DNA from: Streptomyces sp. HNM0574
Lineage (GTDB): Bacteria > Actinomycetota > Actinomycetes > Streptomycetales > Streptomycetaceae
Assembly: GCF_012726235.1 (NCBI RefSeq)
Contig: NZ_JAASAH010000004.1
Location: 186,001-250,000 of the forward strand
Reading direction: 5' to 3'
DNA: 64,000 bases
The notes beneath the pieces were generated by a model. That model saw only the letters and a program-made list of their open reading frames with translations, was not told where the DNA came from and made no database searches. Below are positions 35,680 through 44,665 of the stretch, piece by piece. Positions within the stretch are counted from its first letter, which is position 1, and the number at the start of each line of letters is the position of its first letter. Made by a program: the position numbers and the translations under genes.

Positions 35680-35705
35680 GGCCCCGGAGCCCGCCGGCCG
35701 GGGCC
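35680..35705. terminator. Hairpin between NYN gene and ABC exporter genes
   Basis: GGCCCCGG (35680-35687) and CCGGGGCC (35698-35705) form a perfect 8-bp stem with a 10-base loop just after the stop of the NYN-domain gene. It may end that transcript before the exporter pair. Confidence 0.45.
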
Positions 35706-35728
35706 GACGGGCCTGCGCGGGGCGCCGC

Positions 35729-37069
35729 TCAGTCGCCGGTGGACGCGGGCTCGCCCTCCGCCGAACGGGAGGCGTCGGCGGAACGGGAGGGCTCGGCCGG
35801 ACGGGAGGAGTCGGCGGAGCGGGACGAGTCGGTGCGGTCGTCGACCTCGCGCCAGAAGCCGGCGCGGATCGCGTACCGGTCGTGCTCGTCGATCTGGTCG
35901 TCCTTGTGCGCGAGGAGGCCGAACCTGGCGGCGTAGCGCAGCAGTTCACCGTCGATGCGGTGCGGGATGCGCGGGTACTCGCGGGAGAGGGTCTGCGCGT
36001 GCGAGGAGCTGCCGAGCCGGTCCACCCAGCGCCGCGCGAAGACCTGGCCGACCTCGAACGGGTCGCCGCTGACGGCCGTGATGTCCTCCTCCCGGTCCGC
36101 CCACCGCTGCTCCGCCGTCGTCAGCTGCGCCAGCATCGGCAGGGCCGCGAGCTCGGGCGACTCCCCCGGCGTACCGCGCTCCACCCAGCCCTTGTCGGAG
36201 GACCAGCGGAGCGTGGCGCCCGGCGGCGGGGACTGCGCGGGGGCCGAGGGGCGGCCGAGCCCCGCGAGGTCCTTCGGCGTGGGGACCCCGCTCCTGCCCT
36301 GGCCCGCCGCCGCTGCCTCCGCCTCGCCCCCGGACTCGGGGGCCTGCGCGGGCTGCTCCTCGTCCACGCCCCGCGGGTCGCCGGAGGGACGGCGGGGCTC
36401 CTCGTGCGCGGGGGGCTGCGCGGCGGGGGCCGAGCCGTTCTTGGCGGACTCGGGCAGCGGTGCGGAGAGGATCGCGGCGATCTCGCTCGGCGCGGTCTGC
36501 GGCGTACAGACGCCGGAGAGCTCCTTGGCCCGGACGGCGCGGGTGATCCAGCTGCGGTCCAGGACGCGCCGCTCGTCGGCCTCGGCGACGAGGTCCTCCG
36601 ACTGGTTGTAGTCGCCGTCGGCGGCCTGCACGGCCCAGAGGTGGACGGCGACGCCGTGCTCCTTGGCGGACATCAGCCCCGGCAGCAGATCGCCGTCGCC
36701 GGTGACGAGGACGATGTCGGAACAGGCGCGGTTCCGGGCGAGCTCGGTGAGCTCGGCGTGCATGGCGGCGTCGACGCCCTTCTGCGCCCAGCGGCCGTCG
36801 CTTCGGGTCAGCGCGCCGAGCCGCACCGTCACCCGGGGCATGACGCGCAGCCGGCGGTGCTCGGGCTGGGGGACCCGGTCCGGGGCCCCGTCGAACCAGT
36901 AGATGCGCAGCAGGTCGCACTGGGTGTCGGTCTCGGCCAGGTCGCGCAGGCCCTGGATCAGGGCCGCGTGGTCGACGGTGATCCGGGAGCGCGCCGGGTC
37001 CCCGGCCAGCAGACTCGCGGCGGCACCCAACAGGTATCCAGCGTCCACGAGGACGACGCAGCGGTCCAC
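35729..37069 (-). CDS. NYN-domain (PIN-like) protein, putative ribonuclease
   Basis: A 446-residue protein with an N-terminal NYN domain of the PIN-like nuclease fold. The acidic residues that bind metal are in VVLVDAGYL (Asp9), KGVDAAMHAEL (Asp near 99) and IVLVTGDGDLLPG (Asp near 120), so the active site looks complete. A Pro/Gln/Glu-rich linker (about residues 205-290) leads to a C-terminal domain (PELAALPMLAQL to RYAARFGLL) and a tail of six-residue repeats. The start is GTG 37069 with GGTGG before it. NYN proteins act on RNA in processing or decay; the target here is unknown. It is followed on the same strand by a hairpin and the ABC exporter. Confidence 0.88.
   Translation of the reverse strand: MDRCVVLVDAGYLLGAAASLLAGDPARSRITVDHAALIQGLRDLAETDTQCDLLRIYWFDGAPDRVPQPEHRRLRVMPRVTVRLGALTRSDGRWAQKGVDAAMHAELTELARNRACSDIVLVTGDGDLLPGLMSAKEHGVAVHLWAVQAADGDYNQSEDLVAEADERRVLDRSWITRAVRAKELSGVCTPQTAPSEIAAILSAPLPESAKNGSAPAAQPPAHEEPRRPSGDPRGVDEEQPAQAPESGGEAEAAAAGQGRSGVPTPKDLAGLGRPSAPAQSPPPGATLRWSSDKGWVERGTPGESPELAALPMLAQLTTAEQRWADREEDITAVSGDPFEVGQVFARRWVDRLGSSSHAQTLSREYPRIPHRIDGELLRYAARFGLLAHKDDQIDEHDRYAIRAGFWREVDDRTDSSRSADSSRPAEPSRSADASRSAEGEPASTGD
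35763..35834 (-). repeat. 18-bp tandem repeat at the 3' end of the NYN gene
   Basis: Four 18-bp units (35763, 35781, 35799, 35817) of the type GAACGGGAGGCGTCGGCG encode a C-terminal tail with units TDSSRS, ADSSRP, AEPSRS and ADASRS. The protein tail is charged and probably unstructured. It has the same unit length as the gltB repeat but a different sequence. Confidence 0.85.
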
Positions 37070-37317
37070 GATCCACCCACTCTCGGTTGAACCACACAGC
37101 CGAGGTCACTCGCCCAGCCGTTTCCTTCGAGTCTGCCCGACCGTACGGGGCTTATCAGTCGGAACTCGATCATCGGCGTGGCGGACAGGCAAGCGCTCGG
37201 ACAGAACCCGAAGCGACGTGGAGAACCGGGGTTTTTGCCGGAAATGCGGTCTTTGGTGGCCCGTGCGAGGCTGAGCCCGACCGACCGCTCCGCGGTCACA
37301 TCACCACGGAGGTGATC

Positions 37318-37482
37318 ATGGCCAAGCACAAGAAGCGTGACCGGAAACAGCAGGACGACACGCGCAGCGCCGCCGAGCAGATCCAGGACCGGGTCAAGGG
37401 CTCGGCCACGGACCAGAGCAAGGCCCAGGGCAGCCCCGCGGACGTGGCCCGCAAGCACCAGAGGCGCTTCGGCCACAACTGA
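37318..37482 (+). CDS. 54-residue basic protein
   Basis: A very short, basic, hydrophilic protein: MAKHKKRDRKQQDDTRS, then a helical stretch (AAEQIQDRVKGSATDQSK) and ending HQRRFGHN. No membrane segment, signal or Cys. The ribosome site ACGGAGGTGATC ending just before the ATG is the full complement of the 16S end, the strongest in the window, which supports real and high translation. A terminator follows 16 bases after the stop. Comparable short basic proteins are known in streptomycetes without function. The 248 bp upstream (37070-37317) show no other gene. Confidence 0.8.
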   Translation: MAKHKKRDRKQQDDTRSAAEQIQDRVKGSATDQSKAQGSPADVARKHQRRFGHN

Positions 37483-37498
37483 CGCCGGCCGGCGCGCG

Positions 37499-37543
37499 CG
37501 TGAGAAGAGGGCGGCCCCCTGTTGCGGGGGTCGCCCTCTCACG
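37499..37543. terminator. Terminator after the 54-residue basic protein
   Basis: A long imperfect hairpin: CGTGAG then GAGGGCGGCCCCC on the left and GGGGGTCGCCCTCTCACG on the right, with a 2-base bulge, one G-T pair and loop TGTTGC. It lies 16 bases after the small gene and 118 bases from the convergent end of dnaE. Confidence 0.7.
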
Positions 37544-37661
37544 TGCGGCACGCCCCGAAGGGGCGCGGGGAACTGCGCGACCAGCCGCCAAGCACCGGCG
37601 GGCGGCGACGCACGGACAGAGGTGCCCGCTCCCCCGGGCGAGAGCCGGCCGGAAGGCCGGG

Positions 37662-40600
37662 CTAGCTCGCGAGGCAGGACGGGCCGAGGAGTTCCTTGAG
37701 GTCGCCGAAGAGGGCGGGGTCGGGGGTGACCCGGTGCCGGTCGAGCCGGAGCACCGTCGTCTTCCGGGCACCCTGGAGGCGGACGCGTACCTCGCTGGAG
37801 CCCCGGTGGTGGGTCAGCACCTCGCCGAGCTTGGAGACCAGCGGGGGCGTGATCTTCACGCTCGGGATGGTGATCGTCACCGGGGCGGAGGCGGAGGCCT
37901 CGCTCAGGTCCGGGATCATCAGCTCCATCGCGACCAGCCGGGGCACGTCCTCACGCTTGTCGAGGCGGCCCTTGACGAAGACGACGGCGTCCTCGACGAG
38001 CTGGGTGGAGACGAGCTGGTACGTCGCCGGGAAGAACATGCAGTCGATCGAACCGGCGAGGTCCTCGACGGTGGCGATGGCCCAGGCGTTGCCCTGCTTG
38101 GTCATCTTCCGCTGCAGGCCGGAGATGATGCCGCCGATCACGACCGTCGAGCCGTCCGGGTACTCGCCGCCGGTGAGCTGGGCGATCGCCGCGTCGGCCT
38201 TCTCGTTGAGGACGTGTTCGAGGCCGAAGAGCGGGTGGTCGGAGACGTACAGGCCGAGCATCTCGCGCTCCTGGGCGAGGAGGTACGTCTTCTCCCACTC
38301 CTCCTCGGAGAACTGGACGTCGAGGCCGAAGCCGGGGGTGTCGTCGCCGCTGTCGCCGCCGAGGTCGCCGAAGAGGTCGAACTGGCCCTCGGCCTCCTTG
38401 CGCTTGACCTGCACCACGTTGTCGATCATGGGCTCGAACTCGGCGGTGAGGCCCTTGCGGGTGTGCTTCATCTCGTCGAAGGCGCCCGCCTTGATCAGCG
38501 ACTCGATCGTCCGCTTGTTGCAGACGACGGCCTCGACCTTGTCCAGGAAGTCAGGGAAGGAGCTGTACTTCCCCTTCTCCTTGCGGCACTTCACGATCGA
38601 GTCGACGACGTTCTGGCCGACGTTCCGCACGGCGGTCAGGCCGAAGACGATCGTCGAGTCGTCCTGCGAGGTGAAGTTGGCCTCCGACTCGTTGACGTTC
38701 GGCGGGAGGACCTGGATGCCCATCTTGCGGCACTCGTTGAGGTAGACCGCCGACTTGTCCTTGTCGTCGCGCACGGAGGTGAGCAGCGCCGACATGTACT
38801 CGGCCGGGTAGTTGGCCTTGAGGTACGCCGTCCAGTAGGTGACCAGGCCGTACGCGGAGGAGTGCGCCTTGTTGAACGCGTATCCGGCGAAGGGGACCAG
38901 CACGTCCCACACGGCCTGGATGGCCTCGTCGGAGTAGCCGTTGTCCCGCATGCCCTTCTGGAAGTTCACGAACTCCTTGTCGAGAACCTCCTGCTTCTTC
39001 TTGCCCATGGCCCGGCGCAGCAGGTCGGCCTGGCCGAGGGAGTACCCGGCGAGCACCTGGGCGGCCTTCTGCACCTGCTCCTGGTACACGATCAGGCCGT
39101 GGGTGATGTCGAGGACGTCGCGCAGCGGCTCCTCGAGCTCCGGGTGGATCGGGGTGATCTCCTGCTGGCCGTTCTTCCGCAGGGCGTAGTTGATGTGCGA
39201 GTTCATGCCCATCGGGCCCGGGCGGTACAGGGCCGAGACGGCGGAGATGTCCTCGAAGTGGTCCGGCTTCATCATTCGCAGCAGCGAACGCATCGGGCCG
39301 CCGTCGAACTGGAAGACGCCGAGGGTGTCGCCGCGGCAGAGCAGTTCGAAGGTCTTGGGGTCGTCCAGCGGCAGGTCCAGCAGCTTGAGGTCGACGCCCT
39401 TGTTCTTGCGGATCATCTTGACCGCGTCGTCCATGATCGTGAGGTTGCGCAGGCCGAGGAAGTCCATCTTCAGCAGGCCCAGCGACTCGCAGCTGGGGTA
39501 GTCCCACTGCGTCACGATCGTGCCGTCGTTCTTCGGCGAGAACACCGGGACGTGGTCGATGACCCGCTCGCTGGACATGATCACGCCGGCGGCGTGCATG
39601 CCCATCTGGCGCACCAGGCCCTCGATGCCCATGGCCGAGTCGATGACCTTCTTGACGTCCGGCTCGTTCTCGTACATCCCGCGGACCTCGCCCGCCTCGC
39701 TGTAGCGCGGGTGCTTCGGGTCGGTGATGCCGGAGAGCGGGATGCCCTTGCCGAGGACGTCGGCGGGCATCGCCTTGGTGATGCGGTCGCCCATCGCGTA
39801 CGGGTAACCCAGCACGCGGGAGGCGTCCTTGATGGCGGCCTTGGCCTTAATCGTGCCGTAGGTGCCGATCATGGCGACCTTGTCGGCGCCGTACTTCTCC
39901 GTGACGTACCGGATGACGTCACCGCGCCTGCGCTCGTCGAAGTCGATGTCGACATCGGGCATGGTGACGCGCTCGGGGTTGAGGAACCGCTCGAAGATCA
40001 GGCCGTGCGTGATCGGGTCGAGGTCGGTGATGCCCATGGCGTACGCGACGATCGAACCGGCCGCGGAACCACGGCCCGGGCCGACGGCGATGCCGTTGTC
40101 CTTGGCCCACATGATGAAGTCGGCGACGACGAGGAAGTATCCCGGGAAGCCCATCGAGATGATGACGTCCATCTCGTACTCGGCCTGCTTCTGCCGGTCC
40201 TCGGGGACGCCGGACGGGTAGCGGCGGGCCATGCCGCGCCGCACCTCCTCCTTGAACCAGGACACCTCGTCGAAGCCCTCGGGGACGTCGAAGCGGGGCA
40301 TGAGGTTCTTCTCCTCGAACATGCCCGCGGTCTCCACCCGCTCCGCGATCAGGAACTGGGTGTTCCGGCAGCCCTGCTGCCAGGCCTCCGAGGAGTCGAT
40401 GCTGTACATCTCCTCGGCCGTCTTCAGGTAGTAGCCGGCGCCGTCGAAGCTGAAGCGGTTCGGGTCGGAGAGATTGCTGCCGGTCTGGATGCACAGCAGG
40501 GTGTCGTGCGCCGAGGACTCGCGCTCGTAGGTGTAGTGCGAGTCGTTGGTGACGACGAAGGGGGCGTCGATCTTGCGGGCGATGCGCTCCAGGCCGTCCC

Positions 40601-41204
40601 GCGCCCGCTTGTCGATGTCGATGCCGTGGTCCATCAGCTCGACGAAGAAGTTGTCCTTGCCGAAGATGTCCTGGTACTCGCCGGCGGCCTGGAGCGCCTC
40701 GTCCTCCATGCCCAGCCGGATCTTGGTGCTCACCTCGCCGGAGGGGCAGCCGGTGGTGGCCATCAGGCCGTCCGCGTACTCGGAGAGCAGCTCGCGGTCC
40801 ATCCGGGGCTTGCGGAAGAAGCCCTCCAGGCTGGCCCGGGACTGGGCGCGGAAGAGGTTGTGCAGGCCCGTCGCGTTCCGTGCCCACATCGTCATGTGGG
40901 TGTACGCGCCGTTACCGGAGACGTCGTCCCGCTTCTGGTGCGGGGTGCCCCACTTGACCGGGCGCAGGTTCCGGCGGTGCTCCGGGGCGAGGTACGCCTC
41001 GATGCCGATGACCGGGGTGACGCCCGCCGCCTGGGCCTGGTGGAAGAAGTCGTAGGCGCCGTGCAGATTGCCGTGGTCCGTCATCGCGACATGCGACATG
41101 CCCATCTCGTTGCACGCGTTGAACATGTCCTTCAGCCGCGCCGCACCGTCCAGCAGCGAATACTGGGTGTGCACATGCAGATGGGTGAACGGCTGCTTTG
41201 TCAC
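37662..41204 (-). CDS. dnaE: DNA polymerase III alpha subunit
   Basis: Replicative polymerase DnaE1, 1,180 residues, the usual length. The N-terminal PHP domain begins FTHLHVHTQYSLLDGAAR and includes HVAMTDHGNLHG. The polymerase catalytic aspartates are in MPDVDIDFDERRRGDVI, with GRGSAAGSIVAYA before them. The C-terminal part holds the HhH and OB-fold regions (TIESLIKAGAFDEM; VVIGGIISGLQRKMTKQG). GTG 41204 was chosen because GGAGGTG lies about 12 bases before it and the PHP domain starts immediately. The stop is TAG 37664-37662. It is monocistronic by spacing. Confidence 0.97.
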   Translation of the reverse strand: MTKQPFTHLHVHTQYSLLDGAARLKDMFNACNEMGMSHVAMTDHGNLHGAYDFFHQAQAAGVTPVIGIEAYLAPEHRRNLRPVKWGTPHQKRDDVSGNGAYTHMTMWARNATGLHNLFRAQSRASLEGFFRKPRMDRELLSEYADGLMATTGCPSGEVSTKIRLGMEDEALQAAGEYQDIFGKDNFFVELMDHGIDIDKRARDGLERIARKIDAPFVVTNDSHYTYERESSAHDTLLCIQTGSNLSDPNRFSFDGAGYYLKTAEEMYSIDSSEAWQQGCRNTQFLIAERVETAGMFEEKNLMPRFDVPEGFDEVSWFKEEVRRGMARRYPSGVPEDRQKQAEYEMDVIISMGFPGYFLVVADFIMWAKDNGIAVGPGRGSAAGSIVAYAMGITDLDPITHGLIFERFLNPERVTMPDVDIDFDERRRGDVIRYVTEKYGADKVAMIGTYGTIKAKAAIKDASRVLGYPYAMGDRITKAMPADVLGKGIPLSGITDPKHPRYSEAGEVRGMYENEPDVKKVIDSAMGIEGLVRQMGMHAAGVIMSSERVIDHVPVFSPKNDGTIVTQWDYPSCESLGLLKMDFLGLRNLTIMDDAVKMIRKNKGVDLKLLDLPLDDPKTFELLCRGDTLGVFQFDGGPMRSLLRMMKPDHFEDISAVSALYRPGPMGMNSHINYALRKNGQQEITPIHPELEEPLRDVLDITHGLIVYQEQVQKAAQVLAGYSLGQADLLRRAMGKKKQEVLDKEFVNFQKGMRDNGYSDEAIQAVWDVLVPFAGYAFNKAHSSAYGLVTYWTAYLKANYPAEYMSALLTSVRDDKDKSAVYLNECRKMGIQVLPPNVNESEANFTSQDDSTIVFGLTAVRNVGQNVVDSIVKCRKEKGKYSSFPDFLDKVEAVVCNKRTIESLIKAGAFDEMKHTRKGLTAEFEPMIDNVVQVKRKEAEGQFDLFGDLGGDSGDDTPGFGLDVQFSEEEWEKTYLLAQEREMLGLYVSDHPLFGLEHVLNEKADAAIAQLTGGEYPDGSTVVIGGIISGLQRKMTKQGNAWAIATVEDLAGSIDCMFFPATYQLVSTQLVEDAVVFVKGRLDKREDVPRLVAMELMIPDLSEASASAPVTITIPSVKITPPLVSKLGEVLTHHRGSSEVRVRLQGARKTTVLRLDRHRVTPDPALFGDLKELLGPSCLAS

Positions 41205-41472
41205 GGGGCGGGGCACCTCCACGCGCGGTCTTCCAGGGCGGCTTCGGAGTCTACGGCCCGCCACCGACAGCCGACGCGCCCCGGGCGCCCCGCACTCCCC
41301 TCCCGCACACCCGTGCGCACCCCGCGCCCGCGCCCCGGCACTCCGGAACCGTCCCGTCCGTTTACCGGAGGGCCGGTGGCCCCCGCACACCAGCACAGGC
41401 GCGGGGACGGCCCGCGCGAGAGGATCGCGGCACCGGAGCACCACCGGCCTCGGCACCACCGAGAGGCAGCTC

Positions 41473-42828
41473 ATGCCAGCACAGCCAGCACAGCCGGCCC
41501 ACCAGCCGGCCCCGGTCGCGGAGCGCGGCGAGCGGATACTCGAGGTCTTCGGCACCGCCTTCGGCGAGCTGCTCGCCGCCGACCCGGCCGCCTTCCGCGT
41601 CAAGTTCCGCAAGATGGCGGCCTCCGCCTTCGCCTTCTACCGGGGCTCGGCCGCCCTGTTCTACGCGGACCTCGACGCGGGCCGGGACGGCGGACACGGC
41701 GGCCCGTACCTGGACGCGCGCACCGGCCGGGTCTGGATCCACGGCGATCTGCACGCCGAGAACTTCGGCACCTACATGGACGCCAACGGGCGGCTGACCT
41801 TCAACGTCAACGACTTCGACGAGGCCTTCGTCGGCCCCTTCACCTGGGACCTGAAGCGCTTCGCCGCCTCCGTCGCGCTGATCGGCTACACCAAGGCGCT
41901 CAGCGACGAGCAGATCAGCGGCCTCGTCCGGATCTACGCCGCCGCCTACCGCGAGCGCATCCGCGCTCTCGCCGCCGGCGCCAAGGACGACGAGACGCCC
42001 TCGCTCACCCTGGACACCGCCTCCGGGCCCGTGCTCGGAGCGCTGCGCTCGGCCCGTACCCACACCCGCTTCGGACTGCTGGACGGGATGACCGAGATCC
42101 GCGACTGGGAGCGGCGGTTCCGCACCGGCGGCGGCGCCGTCGAACTGGAGCACGCCGCCCGCGAGAAGGTGCTCGGCGCCTTCGACCGGTACCTGGCCAC
42201 GCTGCCGGACACGACCAGGCTGCGCACGCACGCGTACCGGGTGAAGGACGTGGTGGGGCGGCGCGGGATCGGGATCGGGAGCGCGGGGCTGCCCTCGTAC
42301 AACCTGCTGCTGGAGGGGCACAGCGACGCGCTGGAGAACGACCTGGTCATCTACCTGAAGCAGGCGCAGACCCCGGCCGTCTCCCGGCACGTCACCGACC
42401 CCGCGATCGCCGGCTACTTCCGGCACGAGGGGCACCGCACCGTGATCTCGCAGCGCGCCCTCCAGGCGCACGCCGACCCCTGGCTGGGGTGGACGGAGCT
42501 GGACGGCGCGGGCCAGCTGGTCGCCGAGGTCTCGCCGTACGCCGTCGACCTGGACTGGACGGACCTGGACGACCCGGCCCGGATCGCCGAGGTCGTCGGC
42601 GACCTGGGCCGGGCCACGGCGGCGATGCACGCGGCGGCGGACGACGAGAGCGGGCACTCGCTGGTCCCGTTCTCCACGGAGCACGCGATCGACGCCGCGA
42701 TCGCCGGGGACGAGGAGGGCTTCCCGCTGATGCTGGTCGACTTCGCGCACGCGTACGGGCGGACGGCCAGGCGGGACCACCAGATCTTCGTCGACCTCTT
42801 CCGCAACGGCCGCGTCCCGGGGCTGTGA
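41473..42828 (+). CDS. DUF2252 protein, kinase-like fold
   Basis: A 451-residue DUF2252 protein. Sequence parts RVWIHGDLHAENFGTYMD and LTFNVNDFDEAFVGPFTWDLKR resemble the catalytic HGDxHxxN and metal-binding D of aminoglycoside-phosphotransferase-like kinases, so it may phosphorylate a small molecule. Other blocks are RKMAASAFAFYRGSA, GIGSAGLPSYNLLLEG and QRALQAHADPWLGW. ATG 41473 has GAGAGGCAG upstream. It is divergent from dnaE, with 268 bp between; that gap contains no visible gene. The activity has not been shown for the family to my knowledge. Confidence 0.88.
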   Translation: MPAQPAQPAHQPAPVAERGERILEVFGTAFGELLAADPAAFRVKFRKMAASAFAFYRGSAALFYADLDAGRDGGHGGPYLDARTGRVWIHGDLHAENFGTYMDANGRLTFNVNDFDEAFVGPFTWDLKRFAASVALIGYTKALSDEQISGLVRIYAAAYRERIRALAAGAKDDETPSLTLDTASGPVLGALRSARTHTRFGLLDGMTEIRDWERRFRTGGGAVELEHAAREKVLGAFDRYLATLPDTTRLRTHAYRVKDVVGRRGIGIGSAGLPSYNLLLEGHSDALENDLVIYLKQAQTPAVSRHVTDPAIAGYFRHEGHRTVISQRALQAHADPWLGWTELDGAGQLVAEVSPYAVDLDWTDLDDPARIAEVVGDLGRATAAMHAAADDESGHSLVPFSTEHAIDAAIAGDEEGFPLMLVDFAHAYGRTARRDHQIFVDLFRNGRVPGL

Positions 42829-42849
42829 CGGAGCCGGAATCCGGCCAGG

Positions 42850-42871
42850 GCTCACCCTTTAGGAACCCTTT
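42850..42871 (+). promoter_or_regulatory. 11-bp direct repeat, weak PHO-box candidate
   Basis: GCTCACCCTTT (42850-42860) and AGGAACCCTTT (42861-42871) are adjacent 11-bp units sharing CCCTTT, and the first is close to the PhoP repeat unit GTTCACC. They lie 30 bp before the gene at 42901. Only one unit is a good match, so PhoP binding is speculative. Confidence 0.25.
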
Positions 42872-42900
42872 AGCCGTGTCCGTGGCACACTCGTGCGGCG

Positions 42901-43587
42901 ATGGGCATCGACAGTGCAGGACTCCGTGCGGCGCGCGCCGCGGTCTTCACCGCGGTGTGCCTCACGCTGTCCGCCGGCGCCCATGTGCTGCTCTCCGGGG
43001 CCCCGTTGCCCCTCGCCCCGCTGCTCGCGCTCAGCGGCGCCGTCTTCCTCGTGGCCTTCGCGCTCGCCGCGCGCGAGCGCGGCTTCGGCCGGATCGCGGC
43101 CCTGCTGATCCCGCTGGAGCTGTTCGCCGACACGGTCTTCACCGCGGGTCAGCACGCCTGTTACGGGAAGGCGGCCGGGCCGGTGGCCGGGCCGCTGCGC
43201 TCGTTCGGCGTGGACCTGCTGTGCGGCGGCGCCGTCGGCACCCCGCTGGCCCGCGTCGCCGGCCGCCCCGAGGCGCTCGCGCAGCAGGGCGCCCTCACCG
43301 CTCCGGCCACCCCGTGGCTGCTGCTCGCCGCGCACGTCCTCGTCGGGCTCGTCGCGGCCGCCTGGCTGCGGCGGGGCGAGGCGGCGCTGGCGCGCCTGCT
43401 GCGCGCGGCGGCGACGGTCGCGTTCCGGCCGCTGCGGCTGGTGCTGCTCGCGTGGGCCGCGGCCGACGAGGGCACCGGCGCCGTCGGCACCCGGCCCGTC
43501 CCCGCGGCGGCGCGGCCCCGTACGCAGCCGCTGCTCACGCACTCCGTGCACCGCCGTGGCCCGCCGGTGCTCGTCCGCGCGGCCTGA
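42901..43587 (+). CDS. Membrane protein of unknown function
   Basis: A 228-residue protein with about four hydrophobic helices (AVFTAVCLTLSAGAHVLLSG; LLALSGAVFLVAFALAA; IAALLIPLELFADTVFTAG; WLLLAAHVLVGLVAAAWL) and a charged C-terminal tail with HSVHRRGPP. A conserved-looking loop QHACYG follows helix 3. The helix pattern and GAHVLLSG/HVLVGL pairs resemble small membrane proteins near copper or haem genes in actinobacteria, but no such gene is nearby. ATG 42901 lacks a good Shine-Dalgarno. It ends 66 bp before the second DsbA-like gene, possibly on one transcript. Confidence 0.75.
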   Translation: MGIDSAGLRAARAAVFTAVCLTLSAGAHVLLSGAPLPLAPLLALSGAVFLVAFALAARERGFGRIAALLIPLELFADTVFTAGQHACYGKAAGPVAGPLRSFGVDLLCGGAVGTPLARVAGRPEALAQQGALTAPATPWLLLAAHVLVGLVAAAWLRRGEAALARLLRAAATVAFRPLRLVLLAWAAADEGTGAVGTRPVPAAARPRTQPLLTHSVHRRGPPVLVRAA

Positions 43588-43653
43588 CCGACCGGTCGGG
43601 GCGCGCCCGCGACGGCACACATCCCACGGACCACGGACACGGAGCAGATCAGC

Positions 43654-44475
43654 ATGAGCAAGCGCAACAGCCAGGAAGCCAAGCGCGCGGCCCGCGAGCG
43701 TCTTCAGGCGGAGCGGGCACGGCAGGCGAAGCGGGACAAGGTCAGGCGGCAGGTACTCGTCTCGGTCTCGGTCCTCGGCATCCTCGCCGTGGCCGGCGGC
43801 ATCGGCTACGGCGTGATGAAGATGAACGAGCCGACCCGGTGGGAGGCCGCCTCCGACAAGAAGCTCGTCACGCCCGAGAACGCGAAGGGCAAGTACGGCA
43901 CGGAGGTCACCCTCGGCGGCGAGAAGTCCAAGGACACCATCGAGGTGTACGAGGACCTGCGCTGCCCGGCCTGCGCCAGCTTCGAGCAGAGCGCGGGCGA
44001 GCTGCTGCAGAAGGGCGCCGACGACGGCAAGTACAAGCTGCAGCTGCACCTCGGCGGCATCATCGACAACGGCCTGGGCGGCGAGGGCTCCCGGAACGCC
44101 ATCAGCGCGCTGGGCTCGGCGCTGAACGTCAGCCAGGACGCCTTCCGCGAGTACCACGAGAAGCTGTACTCGAAGGAGTTCCACCCGCAGGAGAGCGAGG
44201 ACAAGTTCGCCGACAACTCGTACCTGATCGACGTCGCGAACACCGTCCCCGAGCTGAAGAACGACAAGGGCTTCCAGAAGGACGTGGAGAACGGCACGTT
44301 CGACCGCTGGACGATGGAGATGCTCAAGGACTTCGACAAGGGCGAGATCGAGGGCACCCCGGCGTTCAAGGTCAACGGTGAGCTGGTGCAGCAGGAGCAG
44401 CTGCCGAACAAGCTCGCCGAGCTGGGCGTGAAGCCCGAGGGCGCGGAGAAGAAGGACGAGAAGGACAAGAAGTAG
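43654..44475 (+). CDS. DsbA/thioredoxin-like membrane-anchored protein
   Basis: A 273-residue protein with the same plan as the one at 7562-8305. A charged start ([17 protein letters not shown]) precedes one transmembrane helix ([21 protein letters not shown], about residues 35-55) and an extracytoplasmic DsbA-like domain. The active site is CPAC in [12 protein letters not shown] near residue 108. [13 protein letters not shown] near residue 235 is the cis-Pro region. The tail is Lys/Glu-rich. The family acts in oxidative folding of exported proteins; the substrate is unknown. A strong terminator follows 34 bases after the stop. Confidence 0.89.
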   Translation: MSKRNSQEAKRAARERLQAERARQAKRDKVRRQVLVSVSVLGILAVAGGIGYGVMKMNEPTRWEAASDKKLVTPENAKGKYGTEVTLGGEKSKDTIEVYEDLRCPACASFEQSAGELLQKGADDGKYKLQLHLGGIIDNGLGGEGSRNAISALGSALNVSQDAFREYHEKLYSKEFHPQESEDKFADNSYLIDVANTVPELKNDKGFQKDVENGTFDRWTMEMLKDFDKGEIEGTPAFKVNGELVQQEQLPNKLAELGVKPEGAEKKDEKDKK

Positions 44476-44509
44476 GCGCGTCCGGCGGCCGCACCGCCGC
44501 CGCTCCTCC

Positions 44510-44550
44510 GAGGGCCCGCCCCGTGGCAATCCGTCACGGGGCGGGCCCTC
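44510..44550 (+). terminator. Terminator before phoD
   Basis: A perfect 16-bp stem (GAGGGCCCGCCCCGTG at 44510-44525, complement at 44535-44550) with a 9-base loop. It isolates phoD from the preceding gene. Confidence 0.85.
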
Positions 44551-44580
44551 GCCCGTTCCCGGTGCGCCCTCGCCGTCACG

Positions 44581-44613
44581 GGGCGGCGAACGGCGGCCGA
44601 AGGGACGGCGAAC
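44581..44613 (-). promoter_or_regulatory. Candidate PHO box upstream of phoD
   Basis: On the minus strand three adjacent 11-bp units read GTTCGCCGTCC (44613-44603), CTTCGGCCGCC (44602-44592) and GTTCGCCGCCC (44591-44581). Streptomycete PhoP binds 11-bp direct repeats of consensus GTTCACC; the outer units differ by one base. The box lies about 40-70 bp before the predicted phoD transcript start and points away from phoD. Confidence 0.5.
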
Positions 44614-44651
44614 TCCCGTGCAGAGGGCTCCCGTTGGAAGCTACCTGTGCG

Positions 44652-44657
44652 TAACAT
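44652..44657 (+). promoter_or_regulatory. Candidate -10 box of phoD
   Basis: TAACAT (TAnnnT) ends eight bases before the GTG start at 44666, with no Shine-Dalgarno between, so a leaderless mRNA is predicted. No clear -35 is present, as expected for a PhoP-activated promoter. Confidence 0.4.
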
Positions 44658-44665
44658 CGGCGCTC

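Noticed and set aside
37500..44381. A 2,293-codon open frame on the plus strand across dnaE and several plus genes
   Set aside because: It is antisense to dnaE, has Arg/Gly/Pro-rich composition and no domain. It exists because high third-position GC removes stop codons.
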